Made by a program: the position numbers and the translations under genes. Under the pieces are notes generated by a model, which saw nothing but the letters and a program-made list of their open reading frames with translations, made no database searches and was not told the DNA's origin. From Cognatishimia sp. MH4019 (GTDB taxonomy: Bacteria; Pseudomonadota; Alphaproteobacteria; Rhodobacterales; Rhodobacteraceae), in NCBI RefSeq assembly GCF_020177595.1, contig NZ_JAHTBL010000005.1, positions 1 to 64,000 on the forward strand: 64,000 nt of DNA, written 5' to 3'. Below, in pieces: positions 25,864 to 33,674 of this stretch. Each line of letters begins with the position of its first letter. Positions within the stretch are counted from its first letter, which is position 1.

Positions 25864-26432
25864 ATCACCCTCCATTCGGTCGGTGGGGAAGTCAGGTCGG
25901 GCGCGAAGCTGAACCAGCAACCACCCCCAGCGGGCTGATCCTGCGCCCGCGTGATCGGTATGCCAAGAAGATGGCAGCGCAACAAAGCGCTGACGCCTCC
26001 ATGGCTTACGAACAATACGTCGCCTTCGGGGCGCGGCTCGGCCAGCGCCTCGGCAACGGCGGCAACGATCCGGGCTTGGGCATCGCACGCGCGTTCCCAT
26101 CCATTGACGGCCTCGTCAGGGCGGGCAAAGAACGCATCGGCCATCGCCTCGAACTCAAGTTTTGGCAGATAGCCAGTCGCGCTGCGGTCATTCTCTCCCA
26201 ACAATGGGCGGATCACCGGGGCGACACCAATGGCCTTCGACGTAATCTCCGCCCCGTCGCGGGCCTTGCGTTCATCGCTGCAGAACAGCATTGTGACCGG
26301 TGCGCAGTCATCGCTGGTGGCAAATCGAGCGTGACGGGTGCGACCTTGCTCGGACAGGCCCCAGTCGGGGACTGGTACATCCGGGTCGATTTGCACCTCG
26401 GCATGGGTAAGAAAAATCGCACGATCGGTCAT
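25860..26432 (-). CDS. Histidine phosphatase family protein inserted in the C-P lyase operon
   Basis: A 190-residue protein of the phosphoglycerate-mutase-like histidine phosphatase superfamily. The N-terminal catalytic motif, usually R-H-G, reads FLTHAEV at residue 7, so the His is kept but the Arg is Thr. The later motif LFCSDERKARDGAEI near 50 and the second catalytic His in VLFVSHGGVSALLRC near 140 are present. The start at 26432 overlaps phnJ by 4 bases, and its end overlaps phnK by 4. It probably acts on a phosphorylated intermediate of the pathway, or it has lost activity and has a structural role. The family call is good; the function is inference from position. Confidence 0.75.
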   Translation of the reverse strand: MTDRAIFLTHAEVQIDPDVPVPDWGLSEQGRTRHARFATSDDCAPVTMLFCSDERKARDGAEITSKAIGVAPVIRPLLGENDRSATGYLPKLEFEAMADAFFARPDEAVNGWERACDAQARIVAAVAEALAEPRPEGDVLFVSHGGVSALLRCHLLGIPITRAQDQPAGGGCWFSFAPDLTSPPTEWRVI

Positions 26433-27286
26433 GCAGCATCCTGCCCTTTGTGGCCTGCAGCTTGGCGCGCCTCGCAATAATCGGTGTCAGAGCAGACGAA
26501 CATCCGCCCGCCTGCATCGTCGATGATAACCTCGTCCAGATAGCTGTCCTCAGAGCCGCAAAGGCCGCAGGCATGATTGGCTTTGGACGCCTCGAACGGG
26601 TGATCCTCAAAATCAAGCGATATGACCTGCGTGTAGGGCGGCAGCGCATAAATCCGCTGTTCGCGGCCCGCCCCAAACAGCTGGATCGCGGCCATATCCC
26701 CCATCTTTGGGTTATCGAATTTCGGGATCGGGGACGGGTCCATCACGTAACGCCCCTCGACCTTGACCGGATAGGCATAGGAGGTCGCGATATGCCCGTG
26801 GCGCGCGATATCTTCATAAAGCTTCACATGCATGAGCCCATACTCTTCAAGCGCGTGCATCTTGCGGGTCTCGCTCTCGCGGGGCTCCAGAAAGCGCAGA
26901 GGTTCGGGAATCGGCACCTGGTAGACAAGAACCTGCCCTTCGGTCAGCGGCTCTTCAGGGATACGGTGGCGGGTTTGGATGATGCTTGCGTCGGCAGTTA
27001 CGGTGGTTGTGGCGACCCCTGCGGTGCGCTCAAAAAAGCTGCGGATCGACACGGCATTCGTAGTGTCATCAGCGCCTTGGTCGATCACTTTGAATCTGTC
27101 ATCTGGCGTCAACACCGCCGCAGAGACCTGAACCCCGCCCGTCCCCCAACCATAAGGCATCGGCATCTCGCGACTGGCGAAAGGCACCTGATAGCCGGGG
27201 ATCGCCAACCCTTTCAGGATCGCACGACGGATCATCCGCTTGGTCTGCTCGTCCAGGTAGGCGAAATTGTAGGCTTGATCGGTCAT
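26429..27286 (-). CDS. phnJ: Alpha-D-ribose 1-methylphosphonate 5-phosphate C-P lyase
   Basis: PhnJ is the radical-SAM enzyme that breaks the carbon-phosphorus bond and releases methane or another alkane. The 285 residues show the family opening YAYLDEQTKR-type sequence (AYNFAYLDEQTKRMIRRAIL) and GYQVPFASREMPMPYGWGTG near 30. The Cys cluster that holds the Fe-S centre and the catalytic thiyl Cys is HACGLCGSEDSY near 236 and MFVCSDTDYCEAR near 262. All four Cys residues are present. The ATG at 27286 overlaps the HAD gene by 4 bases. Neighbouring phnI and phnK confirm the assignment. Confidence 0.93.
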   Translation of the reverse strand: MTDQAYNFAYLDEQTKRMIRRAILKGLAIPGYQVPFASREMPMPYGWGTGGVQVSAAVLTPDDRFKVIDQGADDTTNAVSIRSFFERTAGVATTTVTADASIIQTRHRIPEEPLTEGQVLVYQVPIPEPLRFLEPRESETRKMHALEEYGLMHVKLYEDIARHGHIATSYAYPVKVEGRYVMDPSPIPKFDNPKMGDMAAIQLFGAGREQRIYALPPYTQVISLDFEDHPFEASKANHACGLCGSEDSYLDEVIIDDAGGRMFVCSDTDYCEARQAAGHKGQDAA

Positions 27287-27882
27287 AAGAGCCCTCGTGC
27301 AGTCAAATGGTTTTGAAGGTCATGGGCGCCCGTGAAATGGATCGCGTCCATGCCTGCCGCCTTCGCCCCAAGACAATTGTGCAACCCATCATCAATGAAG
27401 ACGCATTGCTCAGGCCGCAGGTCGGCCCGGTCGCACAGGAGCTGGAAGATACCGACGCTGGGCTTCACGATCCCGACCTCGCCAGAGACGATGGTGATGC
27501 CGAAGACCGTCCCCAGTTCAGGGTGCGCTTTCAGCCCCTCTGGCCACGTCTCGGCCGACCAATTCGTGATCGCGTGAAGCAGCACACCCTTGTTCTGGAG
27601 GGCATAAAGCAGATCCCAGGTCTCGGTGATCTTGTTGGGAACGGTCAGCGTATAGCGCGCAACATATTTTGCCAGCAGGGCTTGATCGTTCGGATCGCTC
27701 AAATGCGCTGCGGCGTCTTCAAAGCGCACGCCGCCGTCGCAAGCAAGGTTGATCTTGTCAAAGCCGGTGCGCGCAATGAATGCCTTGGCCTCAGCCTCGC
27801 CCAACTCATCGACCCATGCCAGATGGGGCTGCCAGTCTACCAGCACGCCGCCAATGTCGAAAACGACCGCATCAATCGTCAT
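27283..27882 (-). CDS. HAD-superfamily hydrolase inserted in the C-P lyase operon
   Basis: A 199-residue HAD subfamily IA phosphatase. Motif I is VVFDIGGVLVDWQ at residue 6, with the nucleophile Asp but Gly in place of the second Asp, as in YihX-type sugar-phosphate phosphatases. Motif II is AITNWS near 108, the Lys of motif III is in GIVKPSVGIFQLL near 136, and motif IV is CVFIDDGLHNCLGA near 158. The gene overlaps phnI and phnJ by 4 bases each, so it is translated inside the C-P lyase core operon. A role in removing phosphate from a ribose-phosphate intermediate is plausible but not shown. Confidence 0.85.
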   Translation of the reverse strand: MTIDAVVFDIGGVLVDWQPHLAWVDELGEAEAKAFIARTGFDKINLACDGGVRFEDAAAHLSDPNDQALLAKYVARYTLTVPNKITETWDLLYALQNKGVLLHAITNWSAETWPEGLKAHPELGTVFGITIVSGEVGIVKPSVGIFQLLCDRADLRPEQCVFIDDGLHNCLGAKAAGMDAIHFTGAHDLQNHLTARGLL

Positions 27883-28967
27883 TCCGCGGCCTCCTGCACT
27901 TGATCCGCTCCGGCTTCGCGGCGCAGTTTGCGGACCAGCTCAAGCTCCGACTGGAAATCGACGTAATGGGGCAACTTGATATGCTCCAGAAAACCCGTCG
28001 CCTGAATATTATCCGCATGATAGAGGACAAATTCAGCGTCCTGCGCTGGCGCGCCCTCGAAATCTTCGCCAAGCTCTTCCCACCGCAGCGCCCGGTCTAC
28101 CAGCGCCATGGAGATCGCTTTGCGTTCACTCTGACCAAAGACCAGTCCATAGCCACGGGTGAATTGCGGCGGCTGGGTTTTGGACCCCTTGAACTGGTTG
28201 ATCGTCTCGCACTCGGTGAGGGTTACCTCCCCGATCTCAACGGCGAAGCCCAGCTCGGGGATGTCCATTTCGACGGGGACTGCACCGATCCGCAACTCCC
28301 CCACGAACGCATGATTGCGCGCATAGCCACGTTGGGTGGAATAGGCGAGGCCCAGCGTAAAGCCCTCGTCCGCGCGGGTCAGGGCTTGCAGGCGCAAGGC
28401 GCGCTCCGCTGGCATTTCCAGCGGCTGGCGGGTCAGATCGGAGGGCGGCGTGTCATCTTGCGGGGCTTCCTCTATCAGCCCTTCGCGGTTCAGAAAATCG
28501 GTGACATGGGGCACATCACCTGGCTCGGGATCGCGCGTCGGGGCGTCTGGAACCTCACCATCAGCCACCAACTTGAAGTCCAGCAAGCGGTGCGTGTAGT
28601 CAAAGGTTGGGCCCAGCACCTGTCCGCCGGGCAGATCCTTGAAAGTTGCCGAGATACGTCGGTCGCAGGCCATCGCACCCGTATCGACTGGCTCGGAGGC
28701 GCCAAAGCGCGGCAACGTCGTGCGGTAGGCGCGGATAAGGAAGATCGCCTCAATCAGGTCGCCGCGCGCTTGCTTGATCGCAAGGGCCGCTAAATCGGGA
28801 TCATAGAGCGAGCCCTCGGCCATCACACGATCGACCGCTAGACTTAGCTGTTCGCGGATTTGCGCAACGCTGAGTTCAGCGATGCTTGTGTCGCCCCGGC
28901 GTTCTTCGGCAAGCCAGGCATGAGCATTCTCAATCGCCCGCTCGCCCCCTTTGACAGCCACATACAT
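27879..28967 (-). CDS. phnI: C-P lyase core protein PhnI
   Basis: PhnI displaces adenine from ATP with a phosphonate to form ribose 1-methylphosphonate 5-triphosphate, together with PhnG, PhnH and PhnL. The 362 residues begin MYVAVKGGERAIENAHAWL, the typical PhnI opening, and contain SVAQIREQLSLAVDRVMAEG near 34 and ALAIKQARGDLIEAIFLIRA near 61. Later stretches such as TLTECETINQFKGSK and LPHYVDFQSELELVRKLRRE also fit. The start overlaps phnH by one base (TGATG). Length agrees with the family. Confidence 0.92.
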   Translation of the reverse strand: MYVAVKGGERAIENAHAWLAEERRGDTSIAELSVAQIREQLSLAVDRVMAEGSLYDPDLAALAIKQARGDLIEAIFLIRAYRTTLPRFGASEPVDTGAMACDRRISATFKDLPGGQVLGPTFDYTHRLLDFKLVADGEVPDAPTRDPEPGDVPHVTDFLNREGLIEEAPQDDTPPSDLTRQPLEMPAERALRLQALTRADEGFTLGLAYSTQRGYARNHAFVGELRIGAVPVEMDIPELGFAVEIGEVTLTECETINQFKGSKTQPPQFTRGYGLVFGQSERKAISMALVDRALRWEELGEDFEGAPAQDAEFVLYHADNIQATGFLEHIKLPHYVDFQSELELVRKLRREAGADQVQEAAE

Positions 28968-29530
28968 CAGCCCACCTCGCTTGATCGGGGCAGCGCCGCC
29001 ACGTGGTCGCCGCTGGTAAAGATGAAATCCAGCCCAAGCGGGAAGAGCGCATGATTTGCTTGGAATGCTTGCACCTCAGGCAATGAAAGCGCCGCTTTGT
29101 CCTTGATGCCCGGCCCTGTCAGGACCGATCCGGCCGTACTGAGCTCTGGCAGTTCCACGATGAGCGTGGCGGACCGGTCGGGATACTCAGCAGTGCCAAT
29201 TGGATATGCTGAGAGCGGCGCAAGCCCATCCCACGTGCCAAGGGCGAACATGCAGTGCGACGGCCCTGCCAAGGGCGCGCCTGTGTGAAATGCGAGCCAG
29301 CTGCGCACGGCGTCGCAGTCTGCAGCGCCTGCCAGAAAGACAGGCGTATCCGTGTCGCAAAGCGTCAGTAGAATGGCCCCTGCCGCAGCAGAAAGGGGTG
29401 CAGGCGGCACAGCGCCTGAAACGGCGTGCAAGGTGCCAGGGCGGGCCATGGCCTCCATCACGCTGCGAAAGGCGTGGGCCGACTGAACAGCCGGATCAGT
29501 GAAACCCCCGGAGAGCACCTGTGCCTCCAT
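28967..29530 (-). CDS. phnH: C-P lyase core protein PhnH
   Basis: PhnH is a structural subunit of the C-P lyase core complex. The 187 residues show the conserved N-terminal GGFTDPAVQSAHAFRSVMEA and MARPGTLHAVSG near 30, then LCDTDTPVFLAG near 56 and the C-terminal LPEVQAFQANHALFPLGLDF near 150. The ATG at 29530 is chosen over the TTG one codon upstream; it shares one base with the phnG stop (TGATG). It lies between phnG and phnI as in other phn operons. Confidence 0.9.
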   Translation of the reverse strand: MEAQVLSGGFTDPAVQSAHAFRSVMEAMARPGTLHAVSGAVPPAPLSAAAGAILLTLCDTDTPVFLAGAADCDAVRSWLAFHTGAPLAGPSHCMFALGTWDGLAPLSAYPIGTAEYPDRSATLIVELPELSTAGSVLTGPGIKDKAALSLPEVQAFQANHALFPLGLDFIFTSGDHVAALPRSSEVG

Positions 29531-29985
29531 CAATCCTCTCCTCTGACCATGGTGAAGAAATCGACCTTCGTCGCTGCCGCCTTCGCGGCGCGCGCGGCTT
29601 TGGCGGCGGCACTCTCGGCCTCAAGCGGCTCAAGAACCGCCTTTCGCAGCCGGTCAGCCGCACCAGTTTGCATCAAGGCATCGACAAGGGCTGCCGCCTC
29701 TGCATCGGCCTTGCGGCGGCCTTGAATATAGGCGTGACCAACCTCGCCGGTCTCAAGCGTCAGCGCGCAGCGGGTCACGGTCATTTCGCCAAGATTGAAC
29801 GGCGCGCCGACCGCGCCTGCGCGGGCGCGCACCATGGTGCTGCCGATTTCAGGCGCGCGCAGCCATGTGAAGCCGGGTCGCGCGATCGTTGCGTCAAGCA
29901 GTGCCGCAATCCGGCCTTCGGGGGCCTTGGCCAGAAGGCCCATCCACGCCTTGCGGGGTGCGTTTTGATCGAAAGTGTCTTTCAT
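29530..29985 (-). CDS. phnG: C-P lyase core protein PhnG
   Basis: PhnG is the small core subunit of the C-P lyase complex. The 151 residues include KAWMGLLAKAPEGRIAALLD near 11, FTWLRAPEIGSTMVRARAGA near 38 and the conserved GEMTVTRCALTLETGEVGHAYIQGR region near 66, followed by the A-rich helix at the C-terminus. It is the first gene of the phnGHI-HAD-J-HP-KLN operon. Its promoter region of about 80 bp, shared with divergent phnF, contains a repeated CTATAC motif. Confidence 0.9.
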   Translation of the reverse strand: MKDTFDQNAPRKAWMGLLAKAPEGRIAALLDATIARPGFTWLRAPEIGSTMVRARAGAVGAPFNLGEMTVTRCALTLETGEVGHAYIQGRRKADAEAAALVDALMQTGAADRLRKAVLEPLEAESAAAKAARAAKAAATKVDFFTMVRGED

Positions 29986-30000
29986 CTCGACAACTATTCC

Positions 30001-30019
30001 GTATACTATACAACTATAC
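30001..30019. promoter_or_regulatory. Candidate PhnF operator between phnG and phnF
   Basis: GTATACTATAC at 30001-30011 is an odd 11-bp palindrome, and its half CTATAC recurs at 30014-30019, giving two direct copies 8 bases apart. It lies 16 bp upstream of phnG and 48 bp upstream of phnF. HutC-group GntR regulators such as PhnF often bind G-T-N-T-A-T-A-C type sites, so it is the best operator candidate. The pattern is seen; binding is inferred. Confidence 0.55.
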
Positions 30020-30066
30020 TTATCTTATCATATTCGCCGCTCTGCGACAGAGGAGTTTTGTGAAAC

Positions 30067-30786
30067 TTGCGTGACAGTTCCGCCAAGACGCCGATCTGGA
30101 AAGCCATTGCGCAGGCCTTGCGCAGCGACCTGGCCGAGGGGCGGTATGCCCCCGGTGACAAGCTGCCGACCGAGGCCGCGCTGGCGGATCGGTTCGGGGT
30201 GAACCGTCACACAGTACGCCACGGTATCGCTGCGCTGGTGGACGAGGGTTTGATCCGCACGCGCCGTGGGGCCGGTGCCTTTGTCGCAGCGACACCAACG
30301 GACTACCCCATCGGCACGCGCGTCCGGTTCCATGAAAACCTGATCGCTGCGGGACGGCGGCCTGAAAAGCGGGTCTTGCATGTGGAGGAGCGCGCCGCTT
30401 CGGACGGTGAAGCCAAAGCATTGGAGCTTGCACCCAGCGCGCCCGTTTGCGCCTATCATGGCTTGTCGCTGGCCGACGGTCAGCCCATTGCCGTCTTTGA
30501 GAGCCTCTTTCCGCGAGAGCGCTTGCCCGGTATCCGCGCAGCCCTTCAAGACACAAGCAGCGTGACCGAGGCGCTGATCGCTCAAGGCATCGCGGATTAC
30601 ACCCGCGCCGTAACCCGCCTGACAGCCGTCCGCGCGACGGCCACGCAAGCGCTGCATTTGCATGTGCAGGAAGGCGATCCGTTGCTCAGATCGTCGGGCG
30701 TGAACGTGGATGCGCAGGGCAACCCGGTCGAGTATGGCCGCACATGGTTCGTAGGCGACCGTGTGACACTGACACTGGAGGGCTAG
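30067..30786 (+). CDS. phnF: GntR/HutC-family regulator of phosphonate genes
   Basis: PhnF is the local regulator of the C-P lyase genes. The 239-residue protein has a GntR winged helix (PIWKAIAQALRSDLAEGRYA at residue 9, then PTEAALADRFGVNRHTVRHG near 34) and a C-terminal UTRA ligand domain with GDPLLRSSGVNVDAQGNPVEYGR near 205. A stop codon at 30061-30063 and the absence of any later ATG near the N-terminus leave TTG at 30067 as the only reasonable start. AGGAG lies 11 bases before it. It diverges from phnG across a putative operator and its stop overlaps the convergent hexapeptide-transferase gene. Confidence 0.85.
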   Translation: MRDSSAKTPIWKAIAQALRSDLAEGRYAPGDKLPTEAALADRFGVNRHTVRHGIAALVDEGLIRTRRGAGAFVAATPTDYPIGTRVRFHENLIAAGRRPEKRVLHVEERAASDGEAKALELAPSAPVCAYHGLSLADGQPIAVFESLFPRERLPGIRAALQDTSSVTEALIAQGIADYTRAVTRLTAVRATATQALHLHVQEGDPLLRSSGVNVDAQGNPVEYGRTWFVGDRVTLTLEG

Positions 30787-31400
30787 CGCTCGTAGCGCTC
30801 CAGAAACGCCTCAGCCGTGAGCGTTCGAAAATCCTTGAGCGCGCTGCGCAGCGCCTCGTGCGACCAATCCCACCAGCCCAGCGCAATCAGCCTGTCCGCA
30901 ATTTCGCGCGGCTGACGCAGACGGATCGGAGTGGCGGGCGTTCCGGCCACAATCGTATAGGGATCCACGTTTTTGGTAACGATAGCGCCAGCGGCCACGA
31001 CGGCACCGTCACCCAGCGTAACCTCCGGTTTGATCATGGCCCCTGCCCCGATCCACGTATCGTGCCCGATATATGCGATGCGGGATCGACGGTGGGCAAA
31101 GAACACCTCGTCCCGGTCAGCATCGTCCCAGTAGTCGTCCGAACGATAAAGGAAGTGATGGCACGTCGCCGTATGCAATGGATGGTCTGTCGCGCCGATC
31201 CGGCTGAAGGCGGCAATGTTTGCGAACTTGCCGATTTGAGCGTTGGCAATATCCGCGAAGCGATCACAATAGCCGTAGTCACCAAACGTCGAATGCGCGA
31301 CGCGACTGCCTTTGCCAATCTCGACATAGGCACCAAACTGGCTATCGGCGATCTCGCAGTCGGGGTGGAGGAACGGCTCCTTTGCAGACAGTCGCGACAT
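30783..31400 (-). CDS. Phosphonate-cluster hexapeptide-repeat transferase
   Basis: A 205-residue left-handed beta-helix acyltransferase of the xenobiotic-acetyltransferase type regularly found in phosphonate clusters. Hexapeptide repeats begin around residue 15 (NSQFGAYVEIGKGSRVAHST) and resume in IGHDTWIGAGAMIKPEVTLG near 106. A DHPLHTATCHHFLYR segment near 72 carries the likely catalytic His. It starts with a one-base overlap to phnE2 (TGATG), so it is the last gene of the importer operon, and its 3' end overlaps phnF by 4 bp. Family reactions are acetylations; the acceptor here, perhaps an aminophosphonate, is not known. Confidence 0.85.
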   Translation of the reverse strand: MSRLSAKEPFLHPDCEIADSQFGAYVEIGKGSRVAHSTFGDYGYCDRFADIANAQIGKFANIAAFSRIGATDHPLHTATCHHFLYRSDDYWDDADRDEVFFAHRRSRIAYIGHDTWIGAGAMIKPEVTLGDGAVVAAGAIVTKNVDPYTIVAGTPATPIRLRQPREIADRLIALGWWDWSHEALRSALKDFRTLTAEAFLERYER

Positions 31401-32737
31401 CAGTCTTTGCGTCCGATCAGTTTGCCACGCAGCCAGCCGGACACCCAGTCCATGAGCATCACCATCGCGATGACCAGAACGATATAATAGGCGACCTCTT
31501 CCCAGTCTTTCTGGGTCTGGATCGCTTGGGTCAGCATCAGACCGATGCCACCGCCTGTGATCGCCCCGATGATCGTGGCAGAGCGTGTGTTGGATTCCAG
31601 AAAATACAGGATCTGCGCCAAGAGCACCGGCACCACCTGCGGGATCACGCCAAAGCGGTAGCGCTGCAACGGTTTGGCCCCGGTAGAGGCGACGCCCTCA
31701 ATCTGTTTCTGGTCCACATTCTCCAACGCTTCCGAGAAGATTTTGCCGAATGTGCCGGTATCCGTGATCAGGATCGCCAGCGCGCCCGTCAGCGGCCCCG
31801 GCCCGAAGGCGCGGGCCAGAACCACCGTCCAGATCAGCGCATCGACGCCGCGCACAAAGTCAAAAAATCGCCGCGTTGCGGCGCGCAGCAACATGATCGG
31901 CGAGAACCGCTTGGCCGCGACAAAGGCCAAAGGCAGGGCAATGATGGCGGCGCCCATAGTGCCCAGAAACGCCATCAGGATTGTCTCGCCAATGGCCCAA
32001 GCCACGTCTTTATGGCGCCACATGGCGTTGTTCCACCAATCCGATAGAGCGCCTGCGATGTTCGACCGATCCGGGTCCACGCGGTCGCCGAACAAAATCG
32101 TGGCAAAGCTCTGACCATGATAAGGGCTGTCGAGCGTGAACCAGAACAGCTCCCATCCGGGGAAGTAATTGAAAACCTCGGTACGCGCACCGGTCAGGGT
32201 GATCCGGCCCTCCGGCGTGGTGATCCCGATGCGGCGGTTTGAGGTGGAAATCCAGTCCGGCACATCCTCGGGCAGATTGCTGGTCAGACTGCGGCCTTCG
32301 GCTTGCACCTCGATCATCGGGAAACCGGGGATCTCAATCTCTGTCCGGTTGTCGGACAGATAGCGAACGATATGATCCCCGCCCAAATCAATTGTAATGA
32401 CCTCATCACCGCTGACCCAGTCAGGGCGGTTGCCTTCGGGATAGGTGCCTTTACGCTCCCCCTCGACCGCATAGGTGATCGCGCCAGAGCGATTGTCACG
32501 CGTGACATGGACTTTGTGAGACCAACTATCCGACGCCAGTGTGACCGCGTTGTCCAGATTGGCGCGTTGCGCGAGGCCCGGCAGATCAAATGCAAAGAAG
32601 ATGTAGACGAAGTAGATCGCAATAATCGCAGGAACACTGAACCCGATAAGGCGCTTGCGGCGGAAAAGGCCATCGGCCTGCACTTTGGCTTGGGTCAGAT
32701 CGGCCTGCGGCCCAGTGCCGATATCAGTTGCAGTCAT
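31400..32737 (-). CDS. phnE2: Phosphonate ABC transporter permease with long periplasmic segment
   Basis: The second permease of the phosphonate importer, 445 residues. After a cytoplasmic N-terminus a single membrane segment (LIGFSVPAIIAIYFVYIFFAF, near 30-52) leads into about 180 hydrophilic residues, probably periplasmic. The usual BPD_transp_1 domain follows, with the EAA-type loop SEALENVDQKQIEGVASTGA near 335. Ordinary PhnE proteins have about 260-290 residues, so the extra segment is unusual, though I believe it is shared by related marine species. It overlaps phnE1 by 4 bp and the transferase gene by 1. Confidence 0.85.
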   Translation of the reverse strand: MTATDIGTGPQADLTQAKVQADGLFRRKRLIGFSVPAIIAIYFVYIFFAFDLPGLAQRANLDNAVTLASDSWSHKVHVTRDNRSGAITYAVEGERKGTYPEGNRPDWVSGDEVITIDLGGDHIVRYLSDNRTEIEIPGFPMIEVQAEGRSLTSNLPEDVPDWISTSNRRIGITTPEGRITLTGARTEVFNYFPGWELFWFTLDSPYHGQSFATILFGDRVDPDRSNIAGALSDWWNNAMWRHKDVAWAIGETILMAFLGTMGAAIIALPLAFVAAKRFSPIMLLRAATRRFFDFVRGVDALIWTVVLARAFGPGPLTGALAILITDTGTFGKIFSEALENVDQKQIEGVASTGAKPLQRYRFGVIPQVVPVLLAQILYFLESNTRSATIIGAITGGGIGLMLTQAIQTQKDWEEVAYYIVLVIAMVMLMDWVSGWLRGKLIGRKD

Positions 32738-33609
32738 TGGCCCTGCCCCTCGGTCAGACGGTTGCGATAATGGCTGGACACCTGATCGAAGAAAACGATG
32801 GTGCCGAAGAGCAGAATGAAGATCGCGGCGGCCTCGTCAAAGCGGCCCGGCCCCCAGGCCATCGCATTGCGCAGCTCGTAGCCAAGGCCACCTGCGCCGA
32901 CAAAACCCAGAATGGCCGAGGCGCGGATGTTGATCTCGAACCGCAGCAAGCCATAGCTGACATAGTTGGGTGCCACCTGAGGAAGCACCCCCAGCAGCAT
33001 CCGCTGAGACCACGTGGCCCCGGTGGAGACGAGACCTTCGACGGGCTTGAGGTCTGCATTCTCTGCGACCTCGGAAAAGAGCTTGCCCAGCGCGCCTGCA
33101 GTGTGGATCGCGATGGCGATCATGGCGGGCACCGGGCCGCCGCCCAGAACAAAGATCAGTACCAGCGCTATGACGATCTCTGGCACGGCGCGCATGATGT
33201 CGGAGATGCGGCGAAAGAGCGGGATCAGGCGGGGCCATTTGGCCAACCCGCGCGTGCCCAGAAGCGACAAGAGCAAGCCGCCAATGGCGCCGATTACGGT
33301 CGAAACGGCTGCGATATTGATGGTCTCTATCAGAGCCGGGAAATACTTGGCGATCAGAGCGGGAAGCTCCGCGCGTTTTTCCCATGCCTCGGACAAAACA
33401 TCTGTCGGATAGTCCCCGACCTGGTGCAAGCCTTCCCAGAAGCCCCCCGCATTACGACCGTCAGCCACGTTAAAGCCCGAGACCATCAGCAGCACGAAAA
33501 TCAGCAGCGTCAGACCACCGTAAAGCCTTCGGCGCTGCACTTGCGCCGTATAGCTGGACTGAATGCTGTCTACGCTATTCGGCGCGCCCCCAATGGTTGC
33601 GTTTGACAT
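32734..33609 (-). CDS. phnE: Phosphonate ABC transporter permease
   Basis: The first permease of the importer, 291 residues, BPD_transp_1 family with about six membrane segments. The first is YGGLTLLIFVLLMVSGFNVA near residue 30. The conserved EAA loop, SEVAENADLKPVEGLVSTGA near 182, contacts the PhnC ATPase. The ATG at 33609 has a GGGGGTCGGGG stretch upstream; an ATG six codons earlier is less well placed. It follows phnD after a 65-bp gap carrying a stable hairpin. Confidence 0.88.
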   Translation of the reverse strand: MSNATIGGAPNSVDSIQSSYTAQVQRRRLYGGLTLLIFVLLMVSGFNVADGRNAGGFWEGLHQVGDYPTDVLSEAWEKRAELPALIAKYFPALIETINIAAVSTVIGAIGGLLLSLLGTRGLAKWPRLIPLFRRISDIMRAVPEIVIALVLIFVLGGGPVPAMIAIAIHTAGALGKLFSEVAENADLKPVEGLVSTGATWSQRMLLGVLPQVAPNYVSYGLLRFEINIRASAILGFVGAGGLGYELRNAMAWGPGRFDEAAAIFILLFGTIVFFDQVSSHYRNRLTEGQGQ

Positions 33610-33632
33610 CCCCGACCCCCGAAACATGAAAA

Positions 33633-33658
33633 ACCGGCGACCCTTGGGGGCCGCCGGT
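33633..33658 (-). terminator. Intra-operon hairpin between phnD and phnE
   Basis: ACCGGCG at 33633-33639 pairs perfectly with CGCCGGT at 33652-33658, and an inner CCC/GGG continues the stem after one mismatch. It lies 16 bp beyond the phnD stop. No T-run follows. As with the hairpin behind the inositol binding-protein gene, it likely raises binding-protein expression relative to the permeases. Confidence 0.6.
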
Positions 33659-33674
33659 AAAAGGTATTTGACGC

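Noticed and set aside
26450-27316. Plus-strand 288-codon frame opposite phnJ
   Set aside because: It is a shadow of phnJ, whose Cys motifs and operon overlaps are clear.
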